DNA of 33,846 nt, taken from the NCBI GenBank assembly GCA_023443125.1, contig JAEZVO010000014.1:1-33846 (forward strand), in the 5' to 3' direction. Every line of letters begins with the position of its first letter. The stretch's first letter is position 1. The position numbers and the translations under genes are program-made. Origin of the DNA: Actinomycetes bacterium. Lineage in GTDB: Bacteria; Actinomycetota; Actinomycetes; Propionibacteriales; Propionibacteriaceae. Below the pieces are notes generated by a model, which saw only the letters and a list, made by a program, of their open reading frames with translations, was not told where the DNA came from and did not search any database. Of this stretch, positions 22,575 through 30,690 are shown piece after piece.

Positions 22575-23879
22575 TTAGAGCAGCCCCAGCGAGCCCGGCA
22601 GCCAGAGGCTGAGGGCTGGTACGAACACGACGATGAGCAGGCCGACGACAATGGCGAGGAGGAACCACAGGAGCTTGCCAACGAGGGGTTCGATGCGCAT
22701 ACCGGCCACCCTGGCGCCGATGAAGAGCACGTTGCCTACCGGCGGGGTAATGACGCCGACCGAGAGGTTGTACACGATGATGGCACCGAAGTGCACGGGG
22801 TCGATACCCATCTCGGTGACGATCGGCAGGAAGATCGGAGTAAAGATCAAGATCGCCGGCGTCGGGTCCATGAACGTACCCACGACGAGCAGGATGAGCA
22901 TCATGATGACGAGGATGATCTGCGGGTTGTCGGTGAGGCCGAGCAGGCCGTCCGAAACCACTTCAGGGATTCGGGCGAAGGTCATCATGAACGACAGCGC
23001 GGACGCCACACCAATGAGGAGTGTGATGATGGCCGTCGTTTGTGCTGCCTCGATGAGCACACTGGGTAGCTTTCGAACTTCGAGCTGTCGGTAGGCGAAG
23101 CCCAGCACCAGGCAGTACACGACCGCGATGCCGGCGGACTCCGTCGGGGTGAACCATCCTGCGAGGATGCCGCCCACGACGATGACGATCATGAGTAGCG
23201 ACGGGACAGCCTTCCAGATGGTTACCAGCGCAATCTTGAAGGTGAGCTGCTCGTCACTGGTGGGTGCTCCGTAGCGCCGGTGCAATGCGAACACCACCAC
23301 GAGGCAAGCCAGCACCCATACGAGGCCAGGGCCGATGCCAGCCATGAATAGGGCTGCCACCGACGTCGAGCTCACGAGGGAATACACGATAAATGTATTC
23401 GACGGGGGAATGAGCATGCCGGCGGGTGCAGACGCCACGTTGACTGCCGCCGCATAGGCGCGGTTGTACCCTTCTTGCCGCATTCTCGGCTGCGTGACGG
23501 TGCCGACGGCAGCAGCGGCAGCCACTGCCGCTCCGGATACTGCGCCGAAGAGCCCGTTGGCTACCACGTTGGTTGCAGCCATTGACGAGGGCATCTTTCC
23601 GACGAGCACCTTCGCCGCGTCGATGAGGCGATTGGCGATACCGCCAGAGTTCATTAATACGCCTGCAAGGACAAACAACGGAATAGCGAGGAGAGGGAAG
23701 CTGTTGATACCGGTGAACATGCGTTGCGCAGTGAGGAATACTGCTGAGTCCCAACCGATGAACACCACTGCGGCAGCGAGTGAGGGTAGGCCGATGGAGA
23801 TCGCCACCGGAAAGCCGAGCGCGATGCAGGCGAGAATGCCGAAAACGAGCACGAGCGATGCAAGCGTTACGGGGTCCAT
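22575..23879 (-). CDS. dctM: TRAP transporter large permease subunit DctM
   Basis: This 434-aa protein has about 12 membrane helices and forms the ion-coupled channel of a TRAP transporter. It has IALGFPVAISIGLPSLAA, FPLLAIPLFVLAGVLMNSGG, MPSSMAATNVVANGLFGAVS, the conserved APAGMLIPPSNTFIVY, and GVITPPVGNVLFIGARVAG. The length is standard. The ATG at 23879 lies 1 nt after the dctQ stop. It works with DctQ and the solute-binding DctP, using a sodium or proton gradient rather than ATP. A hairpin follows the gene. Confidence 0.95.
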   Translation of the reverse strand: MDPVTLASLVLVFGILACIALGFPVAISIGLPSLAAAVVFIGWDSAVFLTAQRMFTGINSFPLLAIPLFVLAGVLMNSGGIANRLIDAAKVLVGKMPSSMAATNVVANGLFGAVSGAAVAAAAAVGTVTQPRMRQEGYNRAYAAAVNVASAPAGMLIPPSNTFIVYSLVSSTSVAALFMAGIGPGLVWVLACLVVVFALHRRYGAPTSDEQLTFKIALVTIWKAVPSLLMIVIVVGGILAGWFTPTESAGIAVVYCLVLGFAYRQLEVRKLPSVLIEAAQTTAIITLLIGVASALSFMMTFARIPEVVSDGLLGLTDNPQIILVIMMLILLVVGTFMDPTPAILIFTPIFLPIVTEMGIDPVHFGAIIVYNLSVGVITPPVGNVLFIGARVAGMRIEPLVGKLLWFLLAIVVGLLIVVFVPALSLWLPGSLGLL

Positions 23880-23880
23880 G

Positions 23881-24441
23881 TCAGTGCTCCTCTTCCTCGA
23901 CGGATGCCTGCTCGGCCTCGGCCTCTTCGATCTGTGCTAGGGCTTTCTGCTCCGCCTCGTCGAGTTGGTAGGGAGGCTCTTCCCCGCGCACGATTTCGAT
24001 GGTTTGATAGCAGGCGTAGAACACGATGAGCATCCCAGTGAAGGGCATCACCGTGTACATCATTCCCATGGTGCCCGGCAGCGACGAGAGCCCCTGCCCC
24101 CATGCGCGGATGGATGCTCGCACTCCGCCCCAGATCAGTACCAGTATTGCGAACGCCATGACTGCTACTTGGGCAAGTACTGCCGTGCGTTTCTGCCCGG
24201 CTTCGCGTTGGCGTCGCACGAGGAAGTCGACGGCGATGTGCCCTTTTTCTGAGAACACCAACGCGCTCGCCATGAATCCAAGCCATACGAACGTGAAGCG
24301 TGCTCCCTCTTCAGCCCACGAGCTAGGGGAGCCCATGAGGCGAGTGACAACCTGCCATACGACCATGAGCACGAGCGCCGCGAATAGCACAACAGAGGCC
24401 CACCTCAGGACAGCATCGAGACCCTTCTTCACACGGATCAT
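23881..24441 (-). CDS. dctQ: TRAP transporter small permease subunit DctQ
   Basis: This 186-aa protein has four predicted membrane helices (AVLRWASVVLFAALVLMVVW; RFTFVWLGFMASALVFSEKG; AVLAQVAVMAFAILVLIWGG; MMYTVMPFTGMLIVFYACYQ). The family features GSPSSWAEEGARFTFVWLGF and HIAVDFLV are present. It joins DctM in the membrane complex. The acidic C-terminal tail (EEAEAEQASVEEEEH) is longer than usual. The ATG overlaps the dctP stop by 4 nt, so translation is coupled. Confidence 0.93.
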   Translation of the reverse strand: MIRVKKGLDAVLRWASVVLFAALVLMVVWQVVTRLMGSPSSWAEEGARFTFVWLGFMASALVFSEKGHIAVDFLVRRQREAGQKRTAVLAQVAVMAFAILVLIWGGVRASIRAWGQGLSSLPGTMGMMYTVMPFTGMLIVFYACYQTIEIVRGEEPPYQLDEAEQKALAQIEEAEAEQASVEEEEH

Positions 24442-25469
24442 TGGTTGCCCCCTTCTGCTACTGTGACAGACTGCTCGAAGAGTTCTCGCTGCCTCGGAGT
24501 TTTCAGGAACTCATCCTGGAGTGGTTCGAGGGCTCGCGCGAACGCCTCGGCATCCACCTCGTGATACTGGGCGCCTCGCTGCTTCGTTTCCGCGGTGGCC
24601 TCGTCGGTTTTCTGTCCCCACAACTCGGTGTGGTACTGCCAGGTTGTTTGCCACTCTTGCATGAACAAGGAGCGGTCGGTATCGGTCAGCTCATTCAGCA
24701 TGGAAGTGTTCACGATGAGGTAGTCGAGGCCGACGAGATGGTTGGTGTACGAGTAGTGTTTGGCTACCTCGTAGTGCTTCTGCGTGAAATATGACACCTC
24801 ATTGTTTTCTGCGCCGTTCAGGACGCCGGACTGTAACGCGGTGTACACCTCGCCGTACGCCATTGGGGTAGCGGACCCGCCCATGGCCCTGATCATCGCG
24901 AGGTGAAGCGCTGACTCCTGGACGCGAATTTTCAGCCCGGCTAAGTCCGACGGGCTCGTCACGGGCTTGTCGGCGTAAATGTGGCGGGAACCTTGCGTGA
25001 ACCCTCCCAGCACAGTGAAGTTGCTGCTGCGCTCCAACGACGTGAATAGCTCTCCGGAGAGTTTCGGATCGTTGATCACCTTCATCTGGTGATCGACGTC
25101 TTTGAACACTCCCGGCATGTTGTAGGCGAGGAAGTCGTCGTTGAGGTTCTCCAGCTGTGTTCCGGACACGATCGCCAGGCCAATGATGTCGTCTGAGACG
25201 AGTTGCAGCGCCTCAGCTTGAGCGCCGAGCGTCTCATTGGCGTAGATATCGATCGTCATTCGACCATCGCTGCTCTTCTCGAGCCGTTTCGCGAAATCGT
25301 CGAGCGCGATGAAGCTTGGATGGTCTTCCGCCTGGTTGAGCGCCAGGCGGAAAATTTGCTGGCCGCCGGCGCCTCGGGAGATGCCCTTGCTGCAGCCCGC
25401 AAGCCCGGCCAACAACAGCCCGCCCGCAGCGCCTCGAGCAAGGGCACGGCGTGTGAGTTTCGTCTGCAC
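24438..25469 (-). CDS. dctP: TRAP transporter substrate-binding lipoprotein DctP
   Basis: This 343-aa protein starts at GTG with GAGGGG about 8 nt upstream. The signal ends in lipobox LAGC (Cys26), so it is membrane-anchored, as expected in a Gram-positive cell. The DctP fold shows LNQAEDHPSFIALDDFAKRL, the binding-site segment GLKIRVQESALHLAMIRAMG (conserved Arg), TPMAYGEVYTALQSGVLNGA, and ENNEVSYFTQKHYEVAKHY. These motifs resemble the large dicarboxylate/sugar-acid branch. The substrate cannot be fixed from sequence; sialic acid is possible but not shown. It is the first gene of dctPQM. Confidence 0.92.
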   Translation of the reverse strand: MQTKLTRRALARGAAGGLLLAGLAGCSKGISRGAGGQQIFRLALNQAEDHPSFIALDDFAKRLEKSSDGRMTIDIYANETLGAQAEALQLVSDDIIGLAIVSGTQLENLNDDFLAYNMPGVFKDVDHQMKVINDPKLSGELFTSLERSSNFTVLGGFTQGSRHIYADKPVTSPSDLAGLKIRVQESALHLAMIRAMGGSATPMAYGEVYTALQSGVLNGAENNEVSYFTQKHYEVAKHYSYTNHLVGLDYLIVNTSMLNELTDTDRSLFMQEWQTTWQYHTELWGQKTDEATAETKQRGAQYHEVDAEAFARALEPLQDEFLKTPRQRELFEQSVTVAEGGNQ

Positions 25470-25533
25470 TGACTACCCCTCTCTATGTGGTGAGGAGGCG
25501 CGAGGCCTCAAGCCCTGTTATTAAACACTCATA

Positions 25534-25549
25534 GACGAATATTCTCGTC
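25534..25549. promoter_or_regulatory. Possible operator upstream of dctPQM
   Basis: GACGA (25534-25538) and TCGTC (25545-25549) form an inverted repeat with a 6-nt AT-rich centre, inside the most AT-rich stretch of the intergenic region. The minus strand reads TTGACG at 25551-25546, a -35-like hexamer, but no well-spaced -10 was found. A regulator site is a guess. Confidence 0.25.
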
Positions 25550-25671
25550 AATTTGCCCATTGTTGCCAAGGGGGTTGGCCACAGGAATGTGGGAATGAGC
25601 CTTGGGTGGTTCGCGGGCTACCTCGGCCAAGTCGTGCGCTGCGCCGCCATGCCGACGGCGCGACATGCACG

Positions 25672-25677
25672 TAGACT
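25672..25677 (+). promoter_or_regulatory. -10 box of a leaderless miniprotein gene
   Basis: TAGACT ends 7 nt before the ATG at 25685, the same spacing as at pyc and the DUF3263 gene. Confidence 0.45.
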
Positions 25678-25684
25678 GCCGTCG

Positions 25685-25777
25685 ATGAATAACCGCGCCC
25701 AGCAGAGAATTGTCACGATTGTGCTCGTGATCGTGATTGCCGTGGTTGTGGTCGGCGCCCTGGCTACTTCGTTGTAG
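25685..25777 (+). CDS. 30-aa single-helix membrane protein
   Basis: A 30-residue ORF has a charged start (MNNRAQQR) and one long hydrophobic helix (IVTIVLVIVIAVVVVGALAT). It would span the membrane once. The support is a well-placed -10 box (leaderless) and the protein-like polarity of the sequence. A longer in-frame ATG at 25553 has no such support. Its TAG stop is also the first three bases of a TAGGCT box ahead of the next gene. The family is not recognised, and small proteins of this kind are often missed. Confidence 0.5.
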   Translation: MNNRAQQRIVTIVLVIVIAVVVVGALATSL

Positions 25778-25780
25778 GCT
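25775..25780 (+). promoter_or_regulatory. Possible -10 box ahead of the propeller-like protein
   Basis: TAGGCT lies 9 nt before the ATG at 25790 and begins with the stop codon of the miniprotein gene. It would give a very short or absent leader. Confidence 0.35.
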
Positions 25781-25789
25781 GTTCTCGCA

Positions 25790-26785
25790 ATGCAACGTCG
25801 TTTGAACTGTCTCATCGCCACGGCTGCGGTGGCCACTGTCACGGTCGCGCTTCCCGCTGCCGCGGACATCGACGTCCCCGAGAACCAGGTGGGCGAGGCC
25901 GTCGGCATGGCGTGGGACGCTAACGGAGAAACCCTCTGGCTCGCAGGAGATCGAGCCGACGACGGCGTGCTCGTCGGGGTGGGCGCCGACGGTGAACACT
26001 CTGAAATGAGCTGGCAGGGCGACGACCTCACCTCGGTACAGGCATTGGCAATTCGCGACGGCGTCATGTACGTTGGCGATACGGGCAACTCCGACGGTAA
26101 TCGCTCCACGTTTACGGTCTACCGCTTCTCGAACCTCCGGGCGGGGGCCAAGAAGTACCGCTCGTTCGTGTTCGAGTATCCGGACAGCATCGATATCCAG
26201 GCGATGATGGTCTCCGGCAAGGGGCGCATCTACTTCGCGTCAACCGGCGACAATCCCGGCATCTACCGCGCGCCCGCTAAGCCGAGCCGCCAGGGCCACA
26301 ACCAGCTGGAGCGCGTAACGGATGCCCCCGACGGCGTCACCGATGGCGTATTCCTTCCCGACGGGGGCACGATGGTGCTGCGTGCCGCCGACGGCGTGCA
26401 CGTGATTGACGCGTTCACCTGGGAGACGAAGGCCGTAGAGACATACGCGACGCAGATCGGCGCCGAATCCGTCGCTGCCCTGGACGATGGCACCCTACTG
26501 CTCGGCAGCACCGGCGTGATTCGTGAGGCTGCGGTGCCCACGAGCAACATCACCACGACGCCGAGCGCCGAGCCTTCCCCGTCGGAAACTCTCTCGCCGA
26601 GCGAGAGCTCGTCGGCCGCACCATCGTCGGAGCCGAGCCCGAGCCCAAGCTCGAGCGCAACGCAGGAGCAGGAACAGGCGGTCGAGGAGGCTAAGCCTCG
26701 CAGCACCATCACGATGGTGGCGCTCATCCTGGCGGGCATCGTTGGAGTTGCTGCGGGCCTTGTCACCTTCTTCGCCCGCTCGTGA
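25790..26785 (+). CDS. Secreted, C-terminally anchored propeller-like protein
   Basis: This 331-aa protein has a signal peptide ending about residue 25 (LIATAAVATVTVALPAAA|D). The ectodomain (about 26-245) has repeated strand motifs of beta-propeller type (GMAWDANGETLWLAGDRADD, ALAIRDGVMYVGDTGNSDGN, GKGRIYFASTGDNPGIY, GVFLPDGGTMVLRAADGVHV, VAALDDGTLLLGSTGVI). A Ser/Pro-rich stalk (about 255-300) and a C-terminal membrane helix (ITMVALILAGIVGVAAGLVT) with a short RS tail anchor it to the cell surface. The ligand or activity is unknown. The fold call is inferred from the repeats. The nuclease gene follows after 126 nt. Confidence 0.75.
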   Translation: MQRRLNCLIATAAVATVTVALPAAADIDVPENQVGEAVGMAWDANGETLWLAGDRADDGVLVGVGADGEHSEMSWQGDDLTSVQALAIRDGVMYVGDTGNSDGNRSTFTVYRFSNLRAGAKKYRSFVFEYPDSIDIQAMMVSGKGRIYFASTGDNPGIYRAPAKPSRQGHNQLERVTDAPDGVTDGVFLPDGGTMVLRAADGVHVIDAFTWETKAVETYATQIGAESVAALDDGTLLLGSTGVIREAAVPTSNITTTPSAEPSPSETLSPSESSSAAPSSEPSPSPSSSATQEQEQAVEEAKPRSTITMVALILAGIVGVAAGLVTFFARS

Positions 26786-26911
26786 TCGCGGCTGACGTTA
26801 CCTGGTGTTCATCTTTTGCCATTCGAGATGACACCTGCAGGCAATACTTTGCTTACAAGCCCGTACCCGTGGGCTGTCAGCAACGACTATTGCTAGCGAA
26901 GGATAGACAAC

Positions 26912-29422
26912 GTGCGTCCAGGACGAAAGACCTTGGCCGGACTGCTTGCTACGAGCGTCATGGCAGCTTCATGGCTGCTTCCGACGAGCGCGAATGCCGC
27001 AGCAGCCGACCTCATCATCAGCGAATATGTCGAGGGATCGAGGAGTAACAAGGCGGTTGAGATCTACAACGGCACCGAGTCGGCCGTCGATCTCAGCCAG
27101 TACAGCATCGAGCTGTACACCAATGGCAAGACCTCGCCGAGCAACACCATGACGCTGCAAGGAGAGCTTGCGCCCGGTACCACCTACGTCATTGTGAACG
27201 CTCAGGCTGGGGCCGAGCTGAAGAGCAAGGGCCAGACGCCGGGTGCCATCACCAACTTCAACGGCGACGACATCCTCGTGCTCAAGAAGGGCGACGCGGT
27301 CGTCGATTCGATTGGGCAGATCGGAAGCAGGGACAAGTGGGGCGTCGACGTCACGCTGGTGCGTAAGCCGAGCGTCACCGCCGGCGATACGAACCCCAAC
27401 GATGCGTTCGACGTGGCGCTGGAATGGGAGAAGCAGCCCAAGGACACCTTCGATGGCCTTGGCTCGCACACCATGGACGGCACCTCGACTCCGCCGGACC
27501 CTGAGCCAGAACCGGATCCCGACCCGGAACCAGATCCCGACCCGGAGCCGGAGCCATCGGATCTCTGCACAGCAGATGTCACCAAGATCGGTGCCGTGCA
27601 GGGTGAGGGCGACAAGACTCCCATGAACGGCAAGGAAGTGACGATCCGTGGCACCGTCGTGGGCGACTTCCAGGAGGGCGGCTTCAACGGCTTCTACCTC
27701 CAAGACGAAGGAGACGACACCGACGCCACCTCCGACGGCATCTTCGTGTTCGACGAGAAGAAGAGCGTGGGCGATGTCAGCGTCGGAGACAAGGTTGCCG
27801 TCACCGGCACCGCGGGCGAGCACTACTCAATGACGCAGATCAAGGTGACGAAGGGCGCCAAGTGCGGCACTGCTGAGCTGCCTGAGCCGACCGTGATCGA
27901 CTTCCCCAACACTGAGTTCGAGAAGTACGAAGGCATGCTCGTGACGTTCGCGAAGCCGCTCACCATCCTCGAGCTCTACCAGTTCGGGCGGTACGGCCAG
28001 ATTGCGGTCGGCCCGGAGCGCCAGTTCCAGCCCACCGCATTGGCGCACGCGTCGAGCGACGAGGCAGCCAAGATTCTCGACGACAACATGGCGAACCGTG
28101 TGCTCATCGACGATGGCCGCAGCAACCAGAACCCCACGCCCGCGATCCATCCCGCCACGCTCGAGCCGCTCACCATGGACAACCTGTTCCGTGCGGGCGA
28201 CCAGATCAAGGGCGTCGCGGGCCTCCTCGACTACCGCTTCGACAACTGGGCGCTGCAGCCCACGCAGGCGGGCACGATCGATAACGTCAACAAGCGCCCC
28301 GACGTGCCCCAGGTGGGTGGCGACCTGCAGGTGGCAAGCGCGAACGTGCTGAACTACTTCACGACGCTGAGCTCGCAGGACAAGAACGCACGCGGCGCGG
28401 CCACTGCGGAGGAACTCAAGCGCCAGCAGGACAAGATCGTCGCAGCACTGAACAAGCTCGACGCAGGTGTCATTGGCTTGAACGAGATCGAAAACAACGG
28501 CACCGCCGTCGAGACGCTGGTGGAAGCCCTCAATGCCGCGAACGAGTCGGGCAAGTGGGCCGCGCTGAAGACCGGCAAGATCGGTACCGACGCCATCACC
28601 ACCGCGTTCATCTACCAGCCGGACAAGGTGGAGCCCGTCGGCAAGTTCGACACGCTCACCAGCGCCGACGACCCGCGCTTCATCGACACGAAGAACCGCC
28701 CTGCGCTCGCGCAGACTTTCAAGGAGAAGACGAGCGGCAAGACGGTCACCGTCGCGGTGAACCACCTGAAGTCGAAGGGATCGGCCTGCGGCGACCCGTC
28801 GGAAGCCACTCTGCAGCCGCTCGTCGGTAACTGCCAGGAGACCCGCACCGAGGCCGCCAAAGCGCTGAGCGAATGGCTCACTGGCGACAAGATTGGCGTG
28901 GAGAAGTCCGAACACATCCTCGTGATTGGCGACCTCAACAGCTACGACCACGAGGATCCGATCCAGGCCTTCGAGAAGGCTGGCTTCACCGATCTCGCCA
29001 AGAAGTTCCAGGGTGAGAAGGCGTACTCGTACGTCTTCAACGGTCAGCTCGGCTACCTCGACTACGCGATGTCTAACGCTGCTTTGACGGAGAAGGTTGT
29101 TGGCGCGGCCGAGTGGCACATCAACTCCGACGAACTGCCGCTCATCGATTACACGATGAAGTTCAAGCAGAAGGCGGAACAGCAGCTGTACGCGGCCGAC
29201 GAGTTCCGTTCTTCCGACCACGACCCGGTGATCGTTGGCATCAAGTTGGCCGACGATCCTGCCCCGGAGTCGGAGCCGGACGAGGACTCTGACGCGAAGC
29301 CGGACCCGGACCCGCAGCCGGATCCGAAGCCGCAGCCGGACCAGGAACCGGACTCCCGCCCGACGCCCGGCGAGCAGCCTCCTGCGAAGCAGCTGCCCGG
29401 CCTGCCGTCGACGGGCTGGTAA
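26912..29422 (+). CDS. ExeM/NucH-type secreted nuclease with LPSTG end
   Basis: This 836-aa protein starts at GTG with AAGGA upstream. A signal peptide (about 1-30) is followed by a lamin-tail domain (DLIISEYVEGSRSNKAVEIY onward, about 33-175), a Pro/Asp/Glu linker (about 192-213) and an OB-fold domain (about 217-330). The endonuclease/exonuclease/phosphatase domain (about 470-785) has ASANVLNYFTTLSS, catalytic GLNEIENNG (near 522), NHLKSKGSACGDP, GDLNSYDHEDPI (near 671) and the His/Asp motif SDHDPVIVG. This architecture matches ExeM/NucH extracellular DNases. An acidic Pro-rich segment leads to QLPGLPSTGW and then stop. The LPxTG-like motif has no hydrophobic helix or basic tail after it. 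It probably degrades DNA outside the cell. Confidence 0.9.
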   Translation: MRPGRKTLAGLLATSVMAASWLLPTSANAAAADLIISEYVEGSRSNKAVEIYNGTESAVDLSQYSIELYTNGKTSPSNTMTLQGELAPGTTYVIVNAQAGAELKSKGQTPGAITNFNGDDILVLKKGDAVVDSIGQIGSRDKWGVDVTLVRKPSVTAGDTNPNDAFDVALEWEKQPKDTFDGLGSHTMDGTSTPPDPEPEPDPDPEPDPDPEPEPSDLCTADVTKIGAVQGEGDKTPMNGKEVTIRGTVVGDFQEGGFNGFYLQDEGDDTDATSDGIFVFDEKKSVGDVSVGDKVAVTGTAGEHYSMTQIKVTKGAKCGTAELPEPTVIDFPNTEFEKYEGMLVTFAKPLTILELYQFGRYGQIAVGPERQFQPTALAHASSDEAAKILDDNMANRVLIDDGRSNQNPTPAIHPATLEPLTMDNLFRAGDQIKGVAGLLDYRFDNWALQPTQAGTIDNVNKRPDVPQVGGDLQVASANVLNYFTTLSSQDKNARGAATAEELKRQQDKIVAALNKLDAGVIGLNEIENNGTAVETLVEALNAANESGKWAALKTGKIGTDAITTAFIYQPDKVEPVGKFDTLTSADDPRFIDTKNRPALAQTFKEKTSGKTVTVAVNHLKSKGSACGDPSEATLQPLVGNCQETRTEAAKALSEWLTGDKIGVEKSEHILVIGDLNSYDHEDPIQAFEKAGFTDLAKKFQGEKAYSYVFNGQLGYLDYAMSNAALTEKVVGAAEWHINSDELPLIDYTMKFKQKAEQQLYAADEFRSSDHDPVIVGIKLADDPAPESEPDEDSDAKPDPDPQPDPKPQPDQEPDSRPTPGEQPPAKQLPGLPSTGW

Positions 29423-29440
29423 GGCTCAGCGCTGACACAC

Positions 29441-29489
29441 CACAACAATCGGCTCGAAGGACGTAAGGTCCTTCGAGCCGATTGTTGTG
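29441..29489. terminator. Palindrome with 22-bp arms after the nuclease gene
   Basis: The arm 29441-29462 (CACAACAATCGGCTCGAAGG + AC) is the exact reverse complement of 29468-29489 around a GTAAG loop. It lies between the nuclease gene and the convergent serC. The AT-rich ends suggest termination in both directions. Confidence 0.75.
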
Positions 29490-29525
29490 TCATTGGCACC
29501 CTCGAGGCGACGTGAACAGCGTGCG

Positions 29526-30617
29526 TTACATACGCTCGATCAGGAAGTTGAGGCAGTTCACGAGAGCCTCGACGTCCTCAGTGTCGATCGAGGGGAAGCC
29601 CGCGATGCGGAGCTGGTTGCGCCCCACTCCGCGGTACGGGTCCACGTCGACGATGCCGTTGTCGCGCAGCTGCGAAATCAAGAAGGCGGAGTCGATGCTC
29701 TCGTCGAATTCGATGGTGGCGACGACGGTGGAGCGCTCGTCGGCGTTCTCGACGAAGGGTCGAGCGAAGCTGTGCTGTTCAGCCCAGTCGTACACGATGG
29801 AGGTGTTGCGTCGGCAGCGCGCGTCGATGGCTTCCATGCCGCCGAGTTCCAGCATCCAGCGCAGCTGCGCCTGCAGCAGCAGCAACGTTGCCACCGATGG
29901 CGTATTCACCGTCTGCTGTTTGCTGGATTGTTTGGCCGCGGCGCGCAGATTGAGTATTCCTGGTAGCCAGCGGCCAGTTTGCGCAATGGCTTCGGCGCGT
30001 TCGAGCGCAGCGGGGGAGAGGAACGCGAGCCACATGCCGCCGTCGCCGGAGAAGCTCTTTTGGGTAGAGAAGTAGTAGGCGTCGGTCTGGGTGAGGTCGA
30101 CGTTCACCCCACCGGCGGCCGAGGTGCCGTCGACGAGCATCAAGCCATCGCCGAGTCGCCGCACCGGAGCCATCGCGCCGGTGGAAGTTTCATTGTGCGG
30201 CCACGCCATCACGTCGGCCCCGGTGAGTTCGGGCAGCACGATCGAACCCGCGGGGGCCTCGACCACGTCGGGCTTGTCTAAGAACGGCGCATTGGCGGTC
30301 TCTTGCGCGAACTTCCGGCTGAACTCCCCAAACACCGCGTGCGAGGAGCGCCGCTCGATGAGCGAACACGCCGCAATGTCCCAAAACGCCGTCGCCCCAC
30401 CGTTGCCGAGCACCACCTGATAGCCATCTGGCATGGCGTACAGCTCGGCCAACATGGCCTGCACATCGCCGACGAGCTCCCTCACCGGGGGCCGGCGGTG
30501 CGAGGTGCCCAGCAGGTCGTTGCGGGAAGCCAGGTAAGCCAGGGCCTCGTCACGAATCTTCGCCGGCCCAGAGCCGAATCTGCCATCGTGCGGAAGGAGG
30601 TGGTGGGGAATGTGCAT
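29526..30617 (-). CDS. serC: Phosphoserine aminotransferase
   Basis: This 363-aa PLP enzyme of serine synthesis transfers an amino group from glutamate to 3-phosphohydroxypyruvate. The sequence matches the actinobacterial SerC branch: RFGSGPAKIRDEAL, LGTSHRRPPVRELV, VVLGNGGATAFWD, WPHNETSTGAM, LVDGTSAAGGVNVD, and the PLP lysine in YYFSTQK187SFSGDGG. The length is normal. The ATG at 30617 gives the family N-terminus. The region upstream in frame belongs to nagA's antisense. No strong Shine-Dalgarno or -10 is evident. It diverges from nagA with 73 nt between the starts. Confidence 0.93.
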   Translation of the reverse strand: MHIPHHLLPHDGRFGSGPAKIRDEALAYLASRNDLLGTSHRRPPVRELVGDVQAMLAELYAMPDGYQVVLGNGGATAFWDIAACSLIERRSSHAVFGEFSRKFAQETANAPFLDKPDVVEAPAGSIVLPELTGADVMAWPHNETSTGAMAPVRRLGDGLMLVDGTSAAGGVNVDLTQTDAYYFSTQKSFSGDGGMWLAFLSPAALERAEAIAQTGRWLPGILNLRAAAKQSSKQQTVNTPSVATLLLLQAQLRWMLELGGMEAIDARCRRNTSIVYDWAEQHSFARPFVENADERSTVVATIEFDESIDSAFLISQLRDNGIVDVDPYRGVGRNQLRIAGFPSIDTEDVEALVNCLNFLIERM

Positions 30618-30690
30618 GCCCCCATCATCCCACTTGCTCATTTCGTTGCAATTGGTGCTCAACAACCGGGCGGCCTGTTTGAATGGAGCA

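Noticed and set aside
24438..25469. DctP as a sialic acid binding protein (SiaP) linked to nagA/nagB
   Set aside because: The binding-site motifs fit the broad dicarboxylate/sugar-acid branch equally well, there is no nanA/nanE nearby, and nagA/nagB are not adjacent.
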